From contig JAHDQE010000100.1 of NCBI GenBank assembly GCA_018433975.1, positions 1 through 40,021 on the forward strand: 40,021 nucleotides of DNA. Reading direction: 5' to 3'. Source of the DNA: Ornatilinea sp. Its GTDB lineage: Bacteria; Chloroflexota; Anaerolineae; Anaerolineales; Anaerolineaceae. The notes under the pieces were generated by a model that saw only the letters and a program-made list of their open reading frames with translations, was not told the DNA's origin and did no database searches. Numbering within the stretch: position 1 is the stretch's first letter; the number at the start of each line of letters is the position of its first letter. Of this stretch, positions 16,856-25,858 are shown piece after piece. A program made the translations under genes and the position numbers.

Positions 16856-17737
16856 CTATGGGGTGGGGGTTGGGACGGGATCTCCTGCCTTGATAACGAC
16901 CATATTCCCCAATACACCCCAGGAATTCAGGAAGATATCATTGGGTACCTCATAGAAACGGCCGTTGTTCATATAGCGGATGTGATCGGGGTTATAGCCG
17001 GTGACAATAATCACATGTTCGTAGGCCGCGACAATGGTAGTGTTGCCCTGTGAGTCGGTGTATTCGGCGGGTACACCGCCCTCGACATTGCCTATAACCC
17101 AGGCGATCACCGGCCGGTCTGCTGCGACTTCAGCTTTGATCTCTTCCAGCGTGTATCCTTTAATTCCCTTGGCGGGCATGCCGTAATTGGTGAGAACCTG
17201 GGCGATCGGTCCGGCGTGAACGCCGTAGGAATAGGGTGGAGTTTGTCCCCAGGGGTCGCGGACATTTCCCACGAACCCCAGGTCGGGGTTATCGGAAACG
17301 GGAATCTTGAACTGAAACTCATACTCGTTGATAATCACCCCAAAATAAGTTGCCCAATCTATTGCGGCACTGGTTTCACACCCAAGCGGGAAAAACTGCC
17401 TGTGGCCGGAAATTGTACGGATGTAATATTCATCCGGGAAGGCGGGTTCTGGTGTGGGTGAAATGGTTGGAGTGGGTGTGCTGGCCGGAAGAGTAGGGGC
17501 CGGTTGTGTGTTTTCTTCAACGACCAATGGGGTGGATGATGGCAATTGTGTTGACTCGGGGAGAGGCGTATCGGAAGGCAGAAGAGCGGTTTCTCTCGTT
17601 TCCGACTGAGAGTCAGGAGAATTTGTGACCGCCGGCATGTTCTCCGGGGTTCCTCTCGAACTGCATGCCGCCAGTACAGGAAAGAGAAGTAGCCATAAAT
17701 TGAGCTTCCAAAAATATTGTTTAATGCGGTTCATCAT
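16856..17737 (-). CDS. Lipoprotein with C39-like peptidase domain
   Basis: The 293-residue protein has a lipoprotein signal peptide with lipobox LAAC (Cys25) and a Thr/Pro/Ser-rich linker (about 28-98). A C39-like papain-fold domain follows (about 102-285). The probable catalytic cysteine is Cys120 in PLGCETSAA, with His241 in YEHVIIVTGY and Asn271 in FLNSWG. DPWGQTPPYSYG and GPIAQVLTNYG are typical of this family. It should act outside the membrane as a cysteine peptidase or related hydrolase. A short Pro/Thr tail ends it. It is upstream of plsC on the same strand. The substrate is unknown. Confidence 0.83.
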   Translation of the reverse strand: MMNRIKQYFWKLNLWLLLFPVLAACSSRGTPENMPAVTNSPDSQSETRETALLPSDTPLPESTQLPSSTPLVVEENTQPAPTLPASTPTPTISPTPEPAFPDEYYIRTISGHRQFFPLGCETSAAIDWATYFGVIINEYEFQFKIPVSDNPDLGFVGNVRDPWGQTPPYSYGVHAGPIAQVLTNYGMPAKGIKGYTLEEIKAEVAADRPVIAWVIGNVEGGVPAEYTDSQGNTTIVAAYEHVIIVTGYNPDHIRYMNNGRFYEVPNDIFLNSWGVLGNMVVIKAGDPVPTPTP

Positions 17738-17770
17738 ACGTTATTGATACCAATAAAAAACTTACGAAGG

Positions 17771-18988
17771 TTATGATGGATTGAAGTGCAATAAACGGCG
17801 GGCAGCCTCGCGCAAAGTCTCTTCTTTTTTGGCGAAATTGAACCGAACACTGTTGCTGCCCTGTATGCCGCTGATATAAAAACTGGAACCGGGCACTACA
17901 GCAACGCCAATATCTCTGGCGATAAATTCTGCAAAGTTGCGATCCAACGACCATTCCGGGCGATAATATTTTTTCTGATCCCAATTGAGACTGCTGAAGT
18001 CGGCCATCACATAGTAAGCGCCTTCAGGCTGGCGAAAAGTAAACCCGGCTGCTGTGAGCGCATCTAGCAGGATTGTCCTGCCGGTGAGATATTTTTCGCG
18101 CATTTGAACATAGTAGGTTTCCGGAAGGCTCAGCGCAGTGATCCCGGCCGTCTGGAAAGGAGCAGGTGCGCAGACTGTCAGGTAATCATGCACTTTGCGG
18201 ATCGGGAGGGAGAGTGCAGGGCAGGCAACCGTCCAGCCGATCCTCCAACCTGTCACGGCGTAGCTTTTTCCCAGGCCGCTGATGGTTACTGTGCGGTCGG
18301 CCATACTTTCCAGACTGCCGATACTGATGTGTCGGCGGCCTTCGAAAAGGATGTATTCATAAATTTCATCGGTCACTGCAATCACACCGAACTCCCGGCA
18401 AAGAGAGGCAATTGCTTCCAGTTCCTGCAAAGAAAAGACCCGACCGGTTGGATTATGAGGTGTATTGATGATCACCAGACGAGTTTTTTGATTGAAAGCG
18501 GATCTGAGTTCGTCAGGATCAAACATATAGTCGGGTTCGTGGAGCGAAACAAATCGTGGCGAAACGCCGGCCATCAGGCAACCGGGAACGTAGTTCTCGT
18601 ACCAGGGCTCGAACAGGATTACTTCGTCTCCCGGCTCGGTGAGTGCAAGGATCACGGCAATGATTGCTTCGCTCACGCCGCAGGTCACGGTGATATCCGT
18701 GTCCGGATCGGCATGGATTGCATTGTAAGAAGCATATTTTTGAGCAATTGCGGCGCGAAATTCAGGAGAGCCAAAGGGGAATGTATACTGGTTATCCCCG
18801 CTGCGGATGGCTTGAAGAGCCGCTTCCAGCACCTCTTGGGGCGGCTCCATATCCGGAAGTCCCTGAGAAAGGTTGACCGCTCCGCTCTCGTCTCCCAGGC
18901 GGGTCATTTCACGGATAACCGATTCCTGAAAAGGGCGGGTACGGTGGGCAATATGGGCAGGTCTGGATTGGATATTGGATGGCTTCAT
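17771..18988 (-). CDS. Class I/II PLP aminotransferase
   Basis: The 405-residue enzyme is a fold-type I aminotransferase. The PLP lysine is Lys241 in SGLGKSYAVTGWRIGW. INTPHNPTG (174-182) and VTDEIYE (205-211) carry the usual cofactor-contact Asn, Asp and Tyr. It resembles the broad group containing kynurenine, methionine and aromatic aminotransferases; the substrate cannot be fixed. The start at 18988 begins at MKPSNIQSRP. A longer frame from 19180 runs back into the DegV gene and adds no conserved sequence. It follows DegV by 34 bases on the same strand. Confidence 0.88.
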   Translation of the reverse strand: MKPSNIQSRPAHIAHRTRPFQESVIREMTRLGDESGAVNLSQGLPDMEPPQEVLEAALQAIRSGDNQYTFPFGSPEFRAAIAQKYASYNAIHADPDTDITVTCGVSEAIIAVILALTEPGDEVILFEPWYENYVPGCLMAGVSPRFVSLHEPDYMFDPDELRSAFNQKTRLVIINTPHNPTGRVFSLQELEAIASLCREFGVIAVTDEIYEYILFEGRRHISIGSLESMADRTVTISGLGKSYAVTGWRIGWTVACPALSLPIRKVHDYLTVCAPAPFQTAGITALSLPETYYVQMREKYLTGRTILLDALTAAGFTFRQPEGAYYVMADFSSLNWDQKKYYRPEWSLDRNFAEFIARDIGVAVVPGSSFYISGIQGSNSVRFNFAKKEETLREAARRLLHFNPS

Positions 18989-19022
18989 TGATATGGTCTT
19001 TCTCTGTGTTTCCGATAAAATT

Positions 19023-19877
19023 CTAACCCTTTTGAGGGGTATCACGATAAAAACTGGCCGACAGCACGCCCGGACCAATGTGTACAACAATTGAGGCACA
19101 TTGCTGATAAACGGGAATTTTTTCAATTCCCAGAGCAGTGCCAAGCTCATCGGCCAGAGTATGCGCGGTCTCTTCAGCATCGGATTGTACCACGCAGAGG
19201 TGGGCGCTGTCTGAAGGAGGACACTGCTCGATAACCAGTTCTTTTAACCGCGCCAGCGCGCGGCGTTTGGTGCGCTGTGTCTCCACCTGAGCGTTGGTGC
19301 CTTCCACCATGGTCAGAATGGGTTTTACTTGTAAGAGGCTGCCCATCAGGGCTCTGGCGCCGCCAATCCGGCCACCTTTAGCGAGATATTCAAGCGTGTC
19401 CACCACGAAATACATTTTTTCCCGTTTACGCCAGCTTTCGATTTTATCAATGATCTCGGATGATTTCAGACCCTCCTGGGCCCATTGGGATGCCATGAGG
19501 ACCATAGAACCCAATCCTCCAGCCATCAAACGGGTATCTGTGACATGAATCCGGTTGGAGTCAAATTCCTGAGCGGCAACGATTGCGCTGCGGTAAGTGC
19601 CGCTTACATCCGATGAAGGACAAATTACAAGGGCTTCATCGCCGTCATCCAAGATTTTCTGGTAAACGGGTAAATAAAGAGATGGTGAGGGAGCAGCCGT
19701 TTTGGGTAAATCCGTAGATGCTCGCAGCTTTTTCAGGAAAGTAGCTGTGTCCAGTTCGGTATCATCACGGTAGGATTGATCCCCAAAGATAATTATCTGG
19801 GGCATTATGGTGATGTCCAGTTTCTGGCACAATGAAGAGGGGAGTACACAGGTTGTATCCGCAATAATTTTTATCAT
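19023..19877 (-). CDS. DegV-family fatty-acid-binding protein
   Basis: The 284-residue protein has the DegV fold: the N-terminal IIADTTCVLP, then TAAPSPSLY, VICPSSDVSGTYRSA, and VDTLEYLAKGGRIGGA. Family members such as FakB bind a fatty acid and present it to a fatty-acid kinase. I chose the ATG at 19877 because an AGGGA site precedes it; an ATG at 19904 lacks one. No FakA kinase is in this window. The neighbours (GH1 upstream, aminotransferase downstream) give no clear functional link. Confidence 0.87.
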   Translation of the reverse strand: MIKIIADTTCVLPSSLCQKLDITIMPQIIIFGDQSYRDDTELDTATFLKKLRASTDLPKTAAPSPSLYLPVYQKILDDGDEALVICPSSDVSGTYRSAIVAAQEFDSNRIHVTDTRLMAGGLGSMVLMASQWAQEGLKSSEIIDKIESWRKREKMYFVVDTLEYLAKGGRIGGARALMGSLLQVKPILTMVEGTNAQVETQRTKRRALARLKELVIEQCPPSDSAHLCVVQSDAEETAHTLADELGTALGIEKIPVYQQCASIVVHIGPGVLSASFYRDTPQKG

Positions 19878-19967
19878 TTGGTTTCCCTGTTGGCACTGAC
19901 TCAAGATAAGTCTGCCGACTTTACGAAGTCAGGTCTTGTTCCATTCCGCTAATCTATTTGGAATGAA

Positions 19968-21314
19968 TTATTCGTCGAACCCATTGTTTTGAATTGTTTG
20001 CTGATACCAGTAAGCGCTTTGTTTGGGTGTGCGTTTTAAAGTTTTGTAGTCAACCCGGATAATACCAAAGCGCGGTGCGTATCCCAGCGCCCATTCGAAA
20101 TTATCCAGGAAAGACCATACAAAATAGCCTTTTAAGTTGACACCTGCTTCAATTGCCCTGTGAGCCGCCGTCAGATGCGCACGGAGATAATTGAGCCGGG
20201 CAGGATCTTTTACAAAACCGTTTTCATCCGGAACATCGGGAAAGGCGGACCCGTTCTCGGTGATATAAAGCGGAATTTTCGTGTAGTTATCGGAGACATG
20301 ACGCAGTATAGCGGTCAGTCCTTCCGGGTGAACTTCCCAGTCCATATCCGTCTGTCCCCAGCCGGGCGAACTGATTTGTTCAACATGGGCCCGCATTAGG
20401 TCGCCGAGAGGATTGTATGCCACTTTGAAGGACATATAGTAGTTTATGCCCATGAAATCTACAGGAGCGCTGATGGTTTCCAGGTCCCCGCTTTGAATTT
20501 TGGGCTGCTGGGTGCTGCCAATCCAGTTGAACAGGTATTCGGGATAAGAGCCTTTAAACAGGCTTGAAAGGAACAACCCCGCATTTTGCTCATAAACCCG
20601 TTGGTAAGCTAATTGATCTGCTTCGGATGGACCGGCAGGGGTGTAATGAGAGAGATTGAGAACAATACCGATTCTTCCGGGATAGCCGCCGTCTCGAAAA
20701 GCCTGGACGGCTTTACCATGTGCCAGGAGTAAATGATGTGCGGTCTGGTAAGCCATGGACGTGTCTGCGATACCCGGCGCGTGGCGTCCCTCGCCATATC
20801 CGATGAAAGAAGATACGAAAGGTTCATTCAGCGTGGACCAGAATTTTACACGATCACCGAGCTGGTCGAACATTACCCGGGCATAATCGGCGAACCAATC
20901 GGCACTTTCGCGGTTAGCCCATCCGCCTCTCTCCTGGAGCGTCTGTGGCAAATCCCAGTGGTATAAAGTCGCGCAGGGGATGATACCTGCTTCCAGCAAA
21001 TGGTCTACCAATTGATCGTAAAAAGCCAATCCTTTAGGGTTGATCGGACCGGTCCCGACAGGGAGGATGCGAGGCCAGGCGATGGAAAAGCGATAGGTCT
21101 GTAAACCCAGAGATTTCATCAGGGCGATATCTTCGGAAGAACGGTGGTAGTGATCACAAGCCGTATCTCCGGTATCGCCGTTTTGAATACGATAAGGCTG
21201 GTGAGAGAAATGGTCCCATATACTTTCTCCCTTTCCATCCTCCTTCCAGGCACCTTCAATCTGGTAAGAAGCTGTGGCAGCGCCCCATAAAAAACCATCC
21301 GGAAACTTAAGCAT
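19968..21314 (-). CDS. GH1 beta-glucosidase
   Basis: The 448-residue enzyme is a family 1 glycoside hydrolase with complete catalytic residues: acid/base Glu164 in STLNEPFV and nucleophile Glu353 in YITENGSA. The N-terminal FPDGFLWGAATASYQIEGA and the LYHWDLPQTLQERGGW segments are classic. No signal peptide is present, so it probably hydrolyses short beta-glucosides or related sugars in the cytoplasm. The start is supported by a GGAGGG site. It lies about 80 bases downstream of the esterase-fold gene on the same strand. Confidence 0.94.
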   Translation of the reverse strand: MLKFPDGFLWGAATASYQIEGAWKEDGKGESIWDHFSHQPYRIQNGDTGDTACDHYHRSSEDIALMKSLGLQTYRFSIAWPRILPVGTGPINPKGLAFYDQLVDHLLEAGIIPCATLYHWDLPQTLQERGGWANRESADWFADYARVMFDQLGDRVKFWSTLNEPFVSSFIGYGEGRHAPGIADTSMAYQTAHHLLLAHGKAVQAFRDGGYPGRIGIVLNLSHYTPAGPSEADQLAYQRVYEQNAGLFLSSLFKGSYPEYLFNWIGSTQQPKIQSGDLETISAPVDFMGINYYMSFKVAYNPLGDLMRAHVEQISSPGWGQTDMDWEVHPEGLTAILRHVSDNYTKIPLYITENGSAFPDVPDENGFVKDPARLNYLRAHLTAAHRAIEAGVNLKGYFVWSFLDNFEWALGYAPRFGIIRVDYKTLKRTPKQSAYWYQQTIQNNGFDE

Positions 21315-21394
21315 GTAATCCCTCCAAATATTGGTTATCCCGGCGCGTAATTTCAGGTAAAGAGCCCAGGATTTTTGTTGTCAAGCAAGCGACT

Positions 21395-22144
21395 TTATAA
21401 ATCAAGCTGTTCTAAAAAATAGGGAAGCTGTTGACGCCACCATACCCAATCATGACTGACATCATAGCCCCAAAAATCCACCCAACAGGGGATATCTTTA
21501 TCTTTCAGGACCTTTTTCATGGCATACGCATTGGCCATCATGGTTTCTTCCCATTGTCCCTGCCCGACACAGATACAGATGTCGCTTTTACGATAAAGCT
21601 GGAGAATCTTTGGATCATCCAGATTGGGCAGATAATGTAAGGGGGAATTGTAGTAAACATTCTCGTCCATGTAATCGCCAATAAACATTTGCAGATGAAA
21701 GAAACCACTGAGTGAAATCATGGCGTTGAAAGAATCGGGGTGCCGGAAAAAGAAGTTTGAAGCGTGATACCCCCCCATATCGCATCCGGTCGTGATGATT
21801 TTTCCACGGTAACCGCAATCTTTATGGATGAAGGGGAGCACTTCCTGCATAATGTAAGCGTCATAGTCTTCGTGGCGCAGGGCGCGCTTTGCCGGCGGAA
21901 GGGAAGTGTTGAGCCAGGATTCATGGTCAATGCTATCCACCGTATACAGGCGTATCCTGTTGGATTTAATGAATCGAGCACAGGCTTCAACCATTTCGAA
22001 ATTCTCGAAATCGAAAAATCTCCCGCCACGAGTTGGGAAAACGAGAATCGGTTTTCCTTCTGTGCCGTATACTTTTAGCTCCATTTCCCGACCCAGATGG
22101 GGACTATCCCATTTATGATATTTTGATTGAATTGTCTCTAACAT
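21395..22144 (-). CDS. Esterase-fold alpha/beta hydrolase with Asp at the nucleophile elbow
   Basis: The 249-residue protein belongs to the esterase-D/antigen-85-like alpha/beta hydrolases. It has PILVFPTRGGRFFDFENF near the N-terminus and a nucleophile elbow TGCDMGGYHASNFFFRHP (119-136). His231 in SHDWVWWRQQLPYF is the likely catalytic histidine. At the place where this family has Ser (GxSxG), the codon is GAT, giving Asp122. The protein may therefore be inactive as an esterase or use an aspartate nucleophile, as dehalogenases do. No signal peptide is seen. It is upstream of GH1 and divergent from padR. Confidence 0.82.
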   Translation of the reverse strand: MLETIQSKYHKWDSPHLGREMELKVYGTEGKPILVFPTRGGRFFDFENFEMVEACARFIKSNRIRLYTVDSIDHESWLNTSLPPAKRALRHEDYDAYIMQEVLPFIHKDCGYRGKIITTGCDMGGYHASNFFFRHPDSFNAMISLSGFFHLQMFIGDYMDENVYYNSPLHYLPNLDDPKILQLYRKSDICICVGQGQWEETMMANAYAMKKVLKDKDIPCWVDFWGYDVSHDWVWWRQQLPYFLEQLDL

Positions 22145-22598
22145 AAGTGTATCCCTGGTTTATGAACATGCGCGATTTGATAAAAACAAAATAAAAAAGA
22201 CCGACTTTAAGAGCGTATGGTTTTACCTATTTTAACCCAGGTTACCGATACGCAAAGCTTTCTCAAAAGTTTTGCTGTCCGCCCTGTATTTTTTCACTAT
22301 TGCGGAAAAGTAAAGCTCTTCAAAAAATCAAGCTTTGTATTCCATACAAGAAGACCGTTTTTACTATCCCACTTTAGCAAATAACAAAAGCCGTGCGTGC
22401 CGTCGGGCCTTTAATACAGGATAACGGACTTGTTTTGATTGGGTGGTAACCCAATAATTTTATTATAGACAATTCTGTTGATTTTTGTTGAACTGAATCA
22501 GTATTCGAAAGGAGGTTTATAAAATCCTGTACGTACTTTATCCAAAGGCTTATAATATCGATAACCGATATCGAAAAACGATATAAAAGGCGGCCAAT
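22145..22598. other. Divergent intergenic region upstream of padR
   Basis: This 454-base gap lies between the esterase-fold gene (minus) and padR (plus). It holds the padR operator/promoter at 22551-22584 and two other inverted repeats: TAACC-CA-GGTTA at 22233-22244, and ATTGGGT-GGTA-ACCCAAT at 22438-22455. It also has a ribosome-site-like AAAGGAGG near 22508 with no ATG after it. No gene or RNA is evident. Confidence 0.55.
22551..22584 (+). promoter_or_regulatory. padR promoter with overlapping double-palindrome operator
   Basis: A TATAAT (22551-22556) overlaps two adjoining inverted repeats. ATATCG-5-CGATAT occupies 22555-22571 and again 22568-22584, sharing the central CGATATCG. The operator covers the -10 and predicted start of transcription, 15 bases before the padR ATG. 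This arrangement fits autorepression. Confidence 0.65.
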
Positions 22599-22913
22599 AT
22601 GTTACGCGATTTCTTTTTAGGAATCATAAAGATCCATATTTTGTATCATGCCAGCAAAGACGAAATTTATGGGGCGGAAATGAAGGAAGAGCTGGAGCGC
22701 CATGGATACCATATCAGTCCCGGGACGCTTTATCCGACGCTGCATGGATTGGAGGCGGAAACTTTGCTGGAAAGCCGGCGCGCGACGATACGAGGACGGG
22801 TGCGGCGGTTGTACCGGATCACTCCGGACGGCATGCAAGCATTGGAAAAAGCAAAGGAAAAGATGCGTGAATTGATCCATGAAATTCTTTATGAAGAAGA
22901 AGGGTCGCCGTAA
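22599..22913 (+). CDS. PadR-family transcriptional regulator
   Basis: The 104-residue protein is a short PadR winged-helix regulator. IYGAEMKEELERHGYHISPGTLYPTLHGLEAETLLES forms the HTH and YRITPDGMQALEKAKEKM the wing and dimer helix. PadR proteins usually repress an adjacent exporter or detoxification gene and are released by a small ligand. The MFS exporter starts about 100 bases downstream on the same strand and is the likely target along with padR itself. An AAAAGG site precedes the ATG. Confidence 0.92.
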   Translation: MLRDFFLGIIKIHILYHASKDEIYGAEMKEELERHGYHISPGTLYPTLHGLEAETLLESRRATIRGRVRRLYRITPDGMQALEKAKEKMRELIHEILYEEEGSP

Positions 22914-23015
22914 GGCGGGGAAATATTGTTTTGCTTTTGTTGCCCGGACAGGGAAATGAACGAAATAAGATAAAAAGAGAATCAACACCGATATTTATCC
23001 GAATAAGGGAAAAAC

Positions 23016-24260
23016 ATGACAGAAAAAACAGGAATTCGAGAAAAGATCAAGAATCTGCCCAGAAATTTATGGGCAGTCAGCCTGACCAGTTTCTTTATGG
23101 ATATCTCGAGTGAGATGGTGATTAATATCCTTCCACTCTTTCTATCCAATGTTCTGGGAGTTAAAACTAATATTATTGGCGTGATTGAAGGGGTGGCTGA
23201 AGCCACTGCCAGTCTATTGAAGGTCTTTTCCGGCTGGCTTTCCGATAAATTGAAATCGCGGAAGTGGCTGGCAGTGGCGGGATATGGCATATCGGCGCTG
23301 GCGAAACCATTTTTTTACATTGCAAACTCCTGGAGTATGATCGCGGGTGTCCGTTGGGCGGACCGGGTTGGGAAAGGTATCCGGACTGCTCCGCGGGATG
23401 CGCTGGTAGCCGATTCGATTGATGAAGAACGCCGTGGATTGGCGTTTGGTTTCCACCGGGCAGCCGATACGGGCGGGGCAGTGTTGGGCTTGCTGATTGC
23501 ACTTGGGGTGGTTTGGGCCGCCCAAACGAATTCCGTTCAACTGGGGGCGAGTACTTTTCGTACCGTGGTGCTTTTCAGTCTGATCCCGGCGTTTTTGGCT
23601 GTGCTTTCGCTGGTCTTGGGAGCAGAAGAAGTCGAAGTAAACAAAGAGCGTGAGCTTCCCAAATTTAAAATCCGTTCCTTGGGGAAGCCTTTTATGATCT
23701 TCTTGTTGATTGTGGGCGTTTTTGATCTCGGCAACTCTTCAGATGCTTTTCTTGTACTGCGAGCGCAGGAACGAGGAGTGAGCGTGATTGGGATTCTGGC
23801 AATGCTGGCCGTGTTTAACCTGGTCTATTCCCTGATTTCAACCCCAGCCGGTTCCTTATCGGACCGGGTTGGCCGCCGCCGTTTGATCATTGGGGGGTGG
23901 TTGGTGTACGCGCTCATCTATCTGGGGTTTGGACTGGCCCAAACGGGTTGGCAGGTCTGGGTTTTATATGTGATCTATGGGTTCTATTACGGGATGGCCT
24001 ATGGTACGGCTAAAGCCATGGTAGCGGATTTGGTTCCAGAAGAGCTGCGCGGTACTGCTTACGGTACGTATAACGCGGTGCTGGGTGTGCTGGATCTTCC
24101 GGCATCGGTGATTGCAGGGTTTTTATGGCAAGGGGCAGGAAACTGGCAGGGGTTTGGCCCTTCCGCTCCTTTCCTGTTTGGTGCCGGGATGGCATTGATT
24201 GCTGCGATATTGATGTTGGTCTGGATGCCGAAGGTTGTTAGCCCGGCAGTACAATCCTGA
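23016..24260 (+). CDS. MFS transporter, probable exporter
   Basis: The 414-residue protein has about twelve hydrophobic helices and MFS loop signatures: GWLSDKLKSRKWL after TM2 and the matching SLSDRVGRRRLIIGGW in the second half. The WADRVGKGIRTAPRDALVAD segment is typical of the MFS branch often annotated as drug or metabolite exporters. An AAGGGAAAAAC site supports the start. Linkage to padR suggests ligand-induced efflux, but the substrate is unknown. A rho-independent terminator follows at 24286. Confidence 0.9.
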   Translation: MTEKTGIREKIKNLPRNLWAVSLTSFFMDISSEMVINILPLFLSNVLGVKTNIIGVIEGVAEATASLLKVFSGWLSDKLKSRKWLAVAGYGISALAKPFFYIANSWSMIAGVRWADRVGKGIRTAPRDALVADSIDEERRGLAFGFHRAADTGGAVLGLLIALGVVWAAQTNSVQLGASTFRTVVLFSLIPAFLAVLSLVLGAEEVEVNKERELPKFKIRSLGKPFMIFLLIVGVFDLGNSSDAFLVLRAQERGVSVIGILAMLAVFNLVYSLISTPAGSLSDRVGRRRLIIGGWLVYALIYLGFGLAQTGWQVWVLYVIYGFYYGMAYGTAKAMVADLVPEELRGTAYGTYNAVLGVLDLPASVIAGFLWQGAGNWQGFGPSAPFLFGAGMALIAAILMLVWMPKVVSPAVQS

Positions 24261-24285
24261 AAATTATTGAATTTTTAACCAGAAC

Positions 24286-24319
24286 GCCCCGCCGGATAGA
24301 AAAGCGGGGCATGTTGTTT
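24286..24319. terminator. Terminator after the MFS gene
   Basis: GCCCCGC (24286-24292) pairs with GCGGGGC (24304-24310) and is followed by ATGTTGTTTTG. It lies between convergent genes and may also serve the FKBP gene. Confidence 0.75.
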
Positions 24320-24338
24320 TGTTTATTGAAGAAAGAAA

Positions 24339-24839
24339 TTAATGGGAGTGAATATGCCCGTGATCCATTTCTTCACTGGATGCGCTGCGTAATCCCCGAA
24401 TGGTGACTTCGAAGTCGAGCGTTTTGCCCGCAAGGGGATGGTTGAAATCTAACAGGACGAAGTCTTCACCTACCTCGGTGATTGTTGCGCCAATTAATTC
24501 ACCTTCCTCGTCGGTAAGTTCGAGTTCTACGCCCACTTCTACCGGGATTTCCTCCGGCAGCTCACTGAGAGGCAGGTTCATGATAGCTTCAGGATCAGGC
24601 TGCCCATAGCCGTTTTCCGGCTCCACGCGCACCTTTTTTGAAGCACCGATTTCGAGGCCGTACAGTTCTTTTTCCAGCCCGGGGATGATGTTCTGGTGTC
24701 CTTGAAGGAAAGCAATGGGGCCTTCCTCCTCTGAGGAATCATATAATTCGCCATCCACGAATAGTTTGTAATCCATCGTGACGACAAGATTTTCTGCCAC
24801 AGCAGAGGGGTTCTCTTTATTAGCCAAAATTTTCTCCAT
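24339..24839 (-). CDS. SlyD-like FKBP peptidyl-prolyl isomerase
   Basis: The 166-residue protein has the FKBP core split by an insert-in-flap domain, as in SlyD. VTMDYKLFVDGELYDSSEEEGPIAFLQGHQNIIPGLEKELYG is followed by PENGYGQPDPEA. The IF domain comes next, then DFNHPLAGKTLDFEVTI. The C-terminus ends in a short His-rich tail (DHGHIHSH) that could bind a metal. It should act in the cytoplasm as prolyl isomerase and folding helper. It is a single gene, convergent with the MFS gene. Confidence 0.92.
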   Translation of the reverse strand: MEKILANKENPSAVAENLVVTMDYKLFVDGELYDSSEEEGPIAFLQGHQNIIPGLEKELYGLEIGASKKVRVEPENGYGQPDPEAIMNLPLSELPEEIPVEVGVELELTDEEGELIGATITEVGEDFVLLDFNHPLAGKTLDFEVTIRGLRSASSEEMDHGHIHSH

Positions 24840-25007
24840 TCCTAATCAAATTACAATCTTGCCTCATTCTATCATGAGAGTGTTCCTGCTGTGATGACTC
24901 TGTGAAATCCTTGTACATCTATTTATTTTCTTTAACAAGTGCACAACGATGGAGCGTCTCATATTACAATTAGCAGGTATCATTTGCTGTGAAGGAGACG
25001 ATCAAAA

Positions 25008-25733
25008 ATGCAGTTATATTTCATTCGCCACGCCCAATCGCAAAATAATGCGTTGTGGATTGAGACCGGTTCATCTGACGGAAGAATGTCCGACCCTGAG
25101 CTCTCTGAATACGGTAGAGATCAGGCTAAACTTCTCGCGAAGTACCTCAGCTCTGCTGTGCCCCACATTCCCCAGGACCAAAAAGGGTGTCAGGAAAACA
25201 GCGGGTTCGGAATTACTCATGTTTATTCCAGTCTGATGGTGCGGGCTTTGGAGACGGCATCTATCCTGGCCGAACCTTTGAAACTGACGGTGAATGGATG
25301 GAAAGACCTGCATGAGAGCGGGGGAGTATATGAGCAGAATAAGGAAACTCTGGAACGGATTGGCCTGCCCGGAAACAGCAGGAGCTTTTTATTAAAACGT
25401 TTCCCGGGTCTGGTATTGCCGGAATCGGTCGATGAAAAGGGCTGGTGGAACCGGCCTTTTGAGGAAAGGGAAGAGCGGCTGCCTCGCGCTCAGAATTTTT
25501 TGAAAGAGCTTTTGGAAAAACATGGCGGCACACCGGATAAAGTGGTCGTGGTCAGTCATTTCGGTTTCTATAACTATTTCATGCGAATTTTGTTGAAAAC
25601 CCCGGATGAAACGGACATGGTGTTTGTGCTTAATAACTGTGGTATCACCCGAGTTGATTTTGATGAGGATTTCAAGCGGTTAGTTTACACCAACCGCACC
25701 GATTTTTTGCCTCTGGACTATTTCAGCCGGTGA
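25008..25733 (+). CDS. Histidine phosphatase family protein
   Basis: The 241-residue protein belongs to the phosphoglycerate-mutase-like histidine phosphatases. The N-terminal RHAQS holds Arg7 and the phospho-accepting His8. Arg79 lies in SSLMVRALETA, Glu103 in DLHES, and the second histidine is His184 in VVVSHFGFYN. It is probably a small-molecule phosphatase; the substrate cannot be assigned. An AAGGAG site precedes the ATG. It is a single gene flanked by a strong terminator. Confidence 0.9.
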   Translation: MQLYFIRHAQSQNNALWIETGSSDGRMSDPELSEYGRDQAKLLAKYLSSAVPHIPQDQKGCQENSGFGITHVYSSLMVRALETASILAEPLKLTVNGWKDLHESGGVYEQNKETLERIGLPGNSRSFLLKRFPGLVLPESVDEKGWWNRPFEEREERLPRAQNFLKELLEKHGGTPDKVVVVSHFGFYNYFMRILLKTPDETDMVFVLNNCGITRVDFDEDFKRLVYTNRTDFLPLDYFSR

Positions 25734-25765
25734 TGATTGCCGCCCGGTTAAAAAGGAAGAGATTC

Positions 25766-25799
25766 GAAAACACCCCGGTCAACCGGGGTGTTTTCCTTA
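25766..25799 (+). terminator. Terminator after the phosphatase gene
   Basis: A perfect 13-bp stem (25766-25778 with 25783-25795) has a TCAA loop and a T-rich 3' arm. It probably acts in both directions, since the ftsZ operon ends opposite at 25859. Confidence 0.85.
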
Positions 25800-25858
25800 G
25801 AGAGGTGTAATTCGGGAGGGCAATTTTTCAATGCCGGGAACAGAATTGGAATAAGTGC

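Noticed and set aside
18989..19180. Longer start for the aminotransferase at 19180
   Set aside because: It overlaps the DegV gene and adds no conserved sequence; family similarity begins after 18988.
22438..22455. Inverted repeat ATTGGGT-GGTA-ACCCAAT followed by T-rich sequence
   Set aside because: It is too weak for a terminator, and there is no plus-strand gene before it. It is noted only as a possible protein site.
22507..22530. Strong AAAGGAGG ribosome-site-like sequence upstream of padR
   Set aside because: No ATG, GTG or TTG follows at usable spacing, so no small gene is called.
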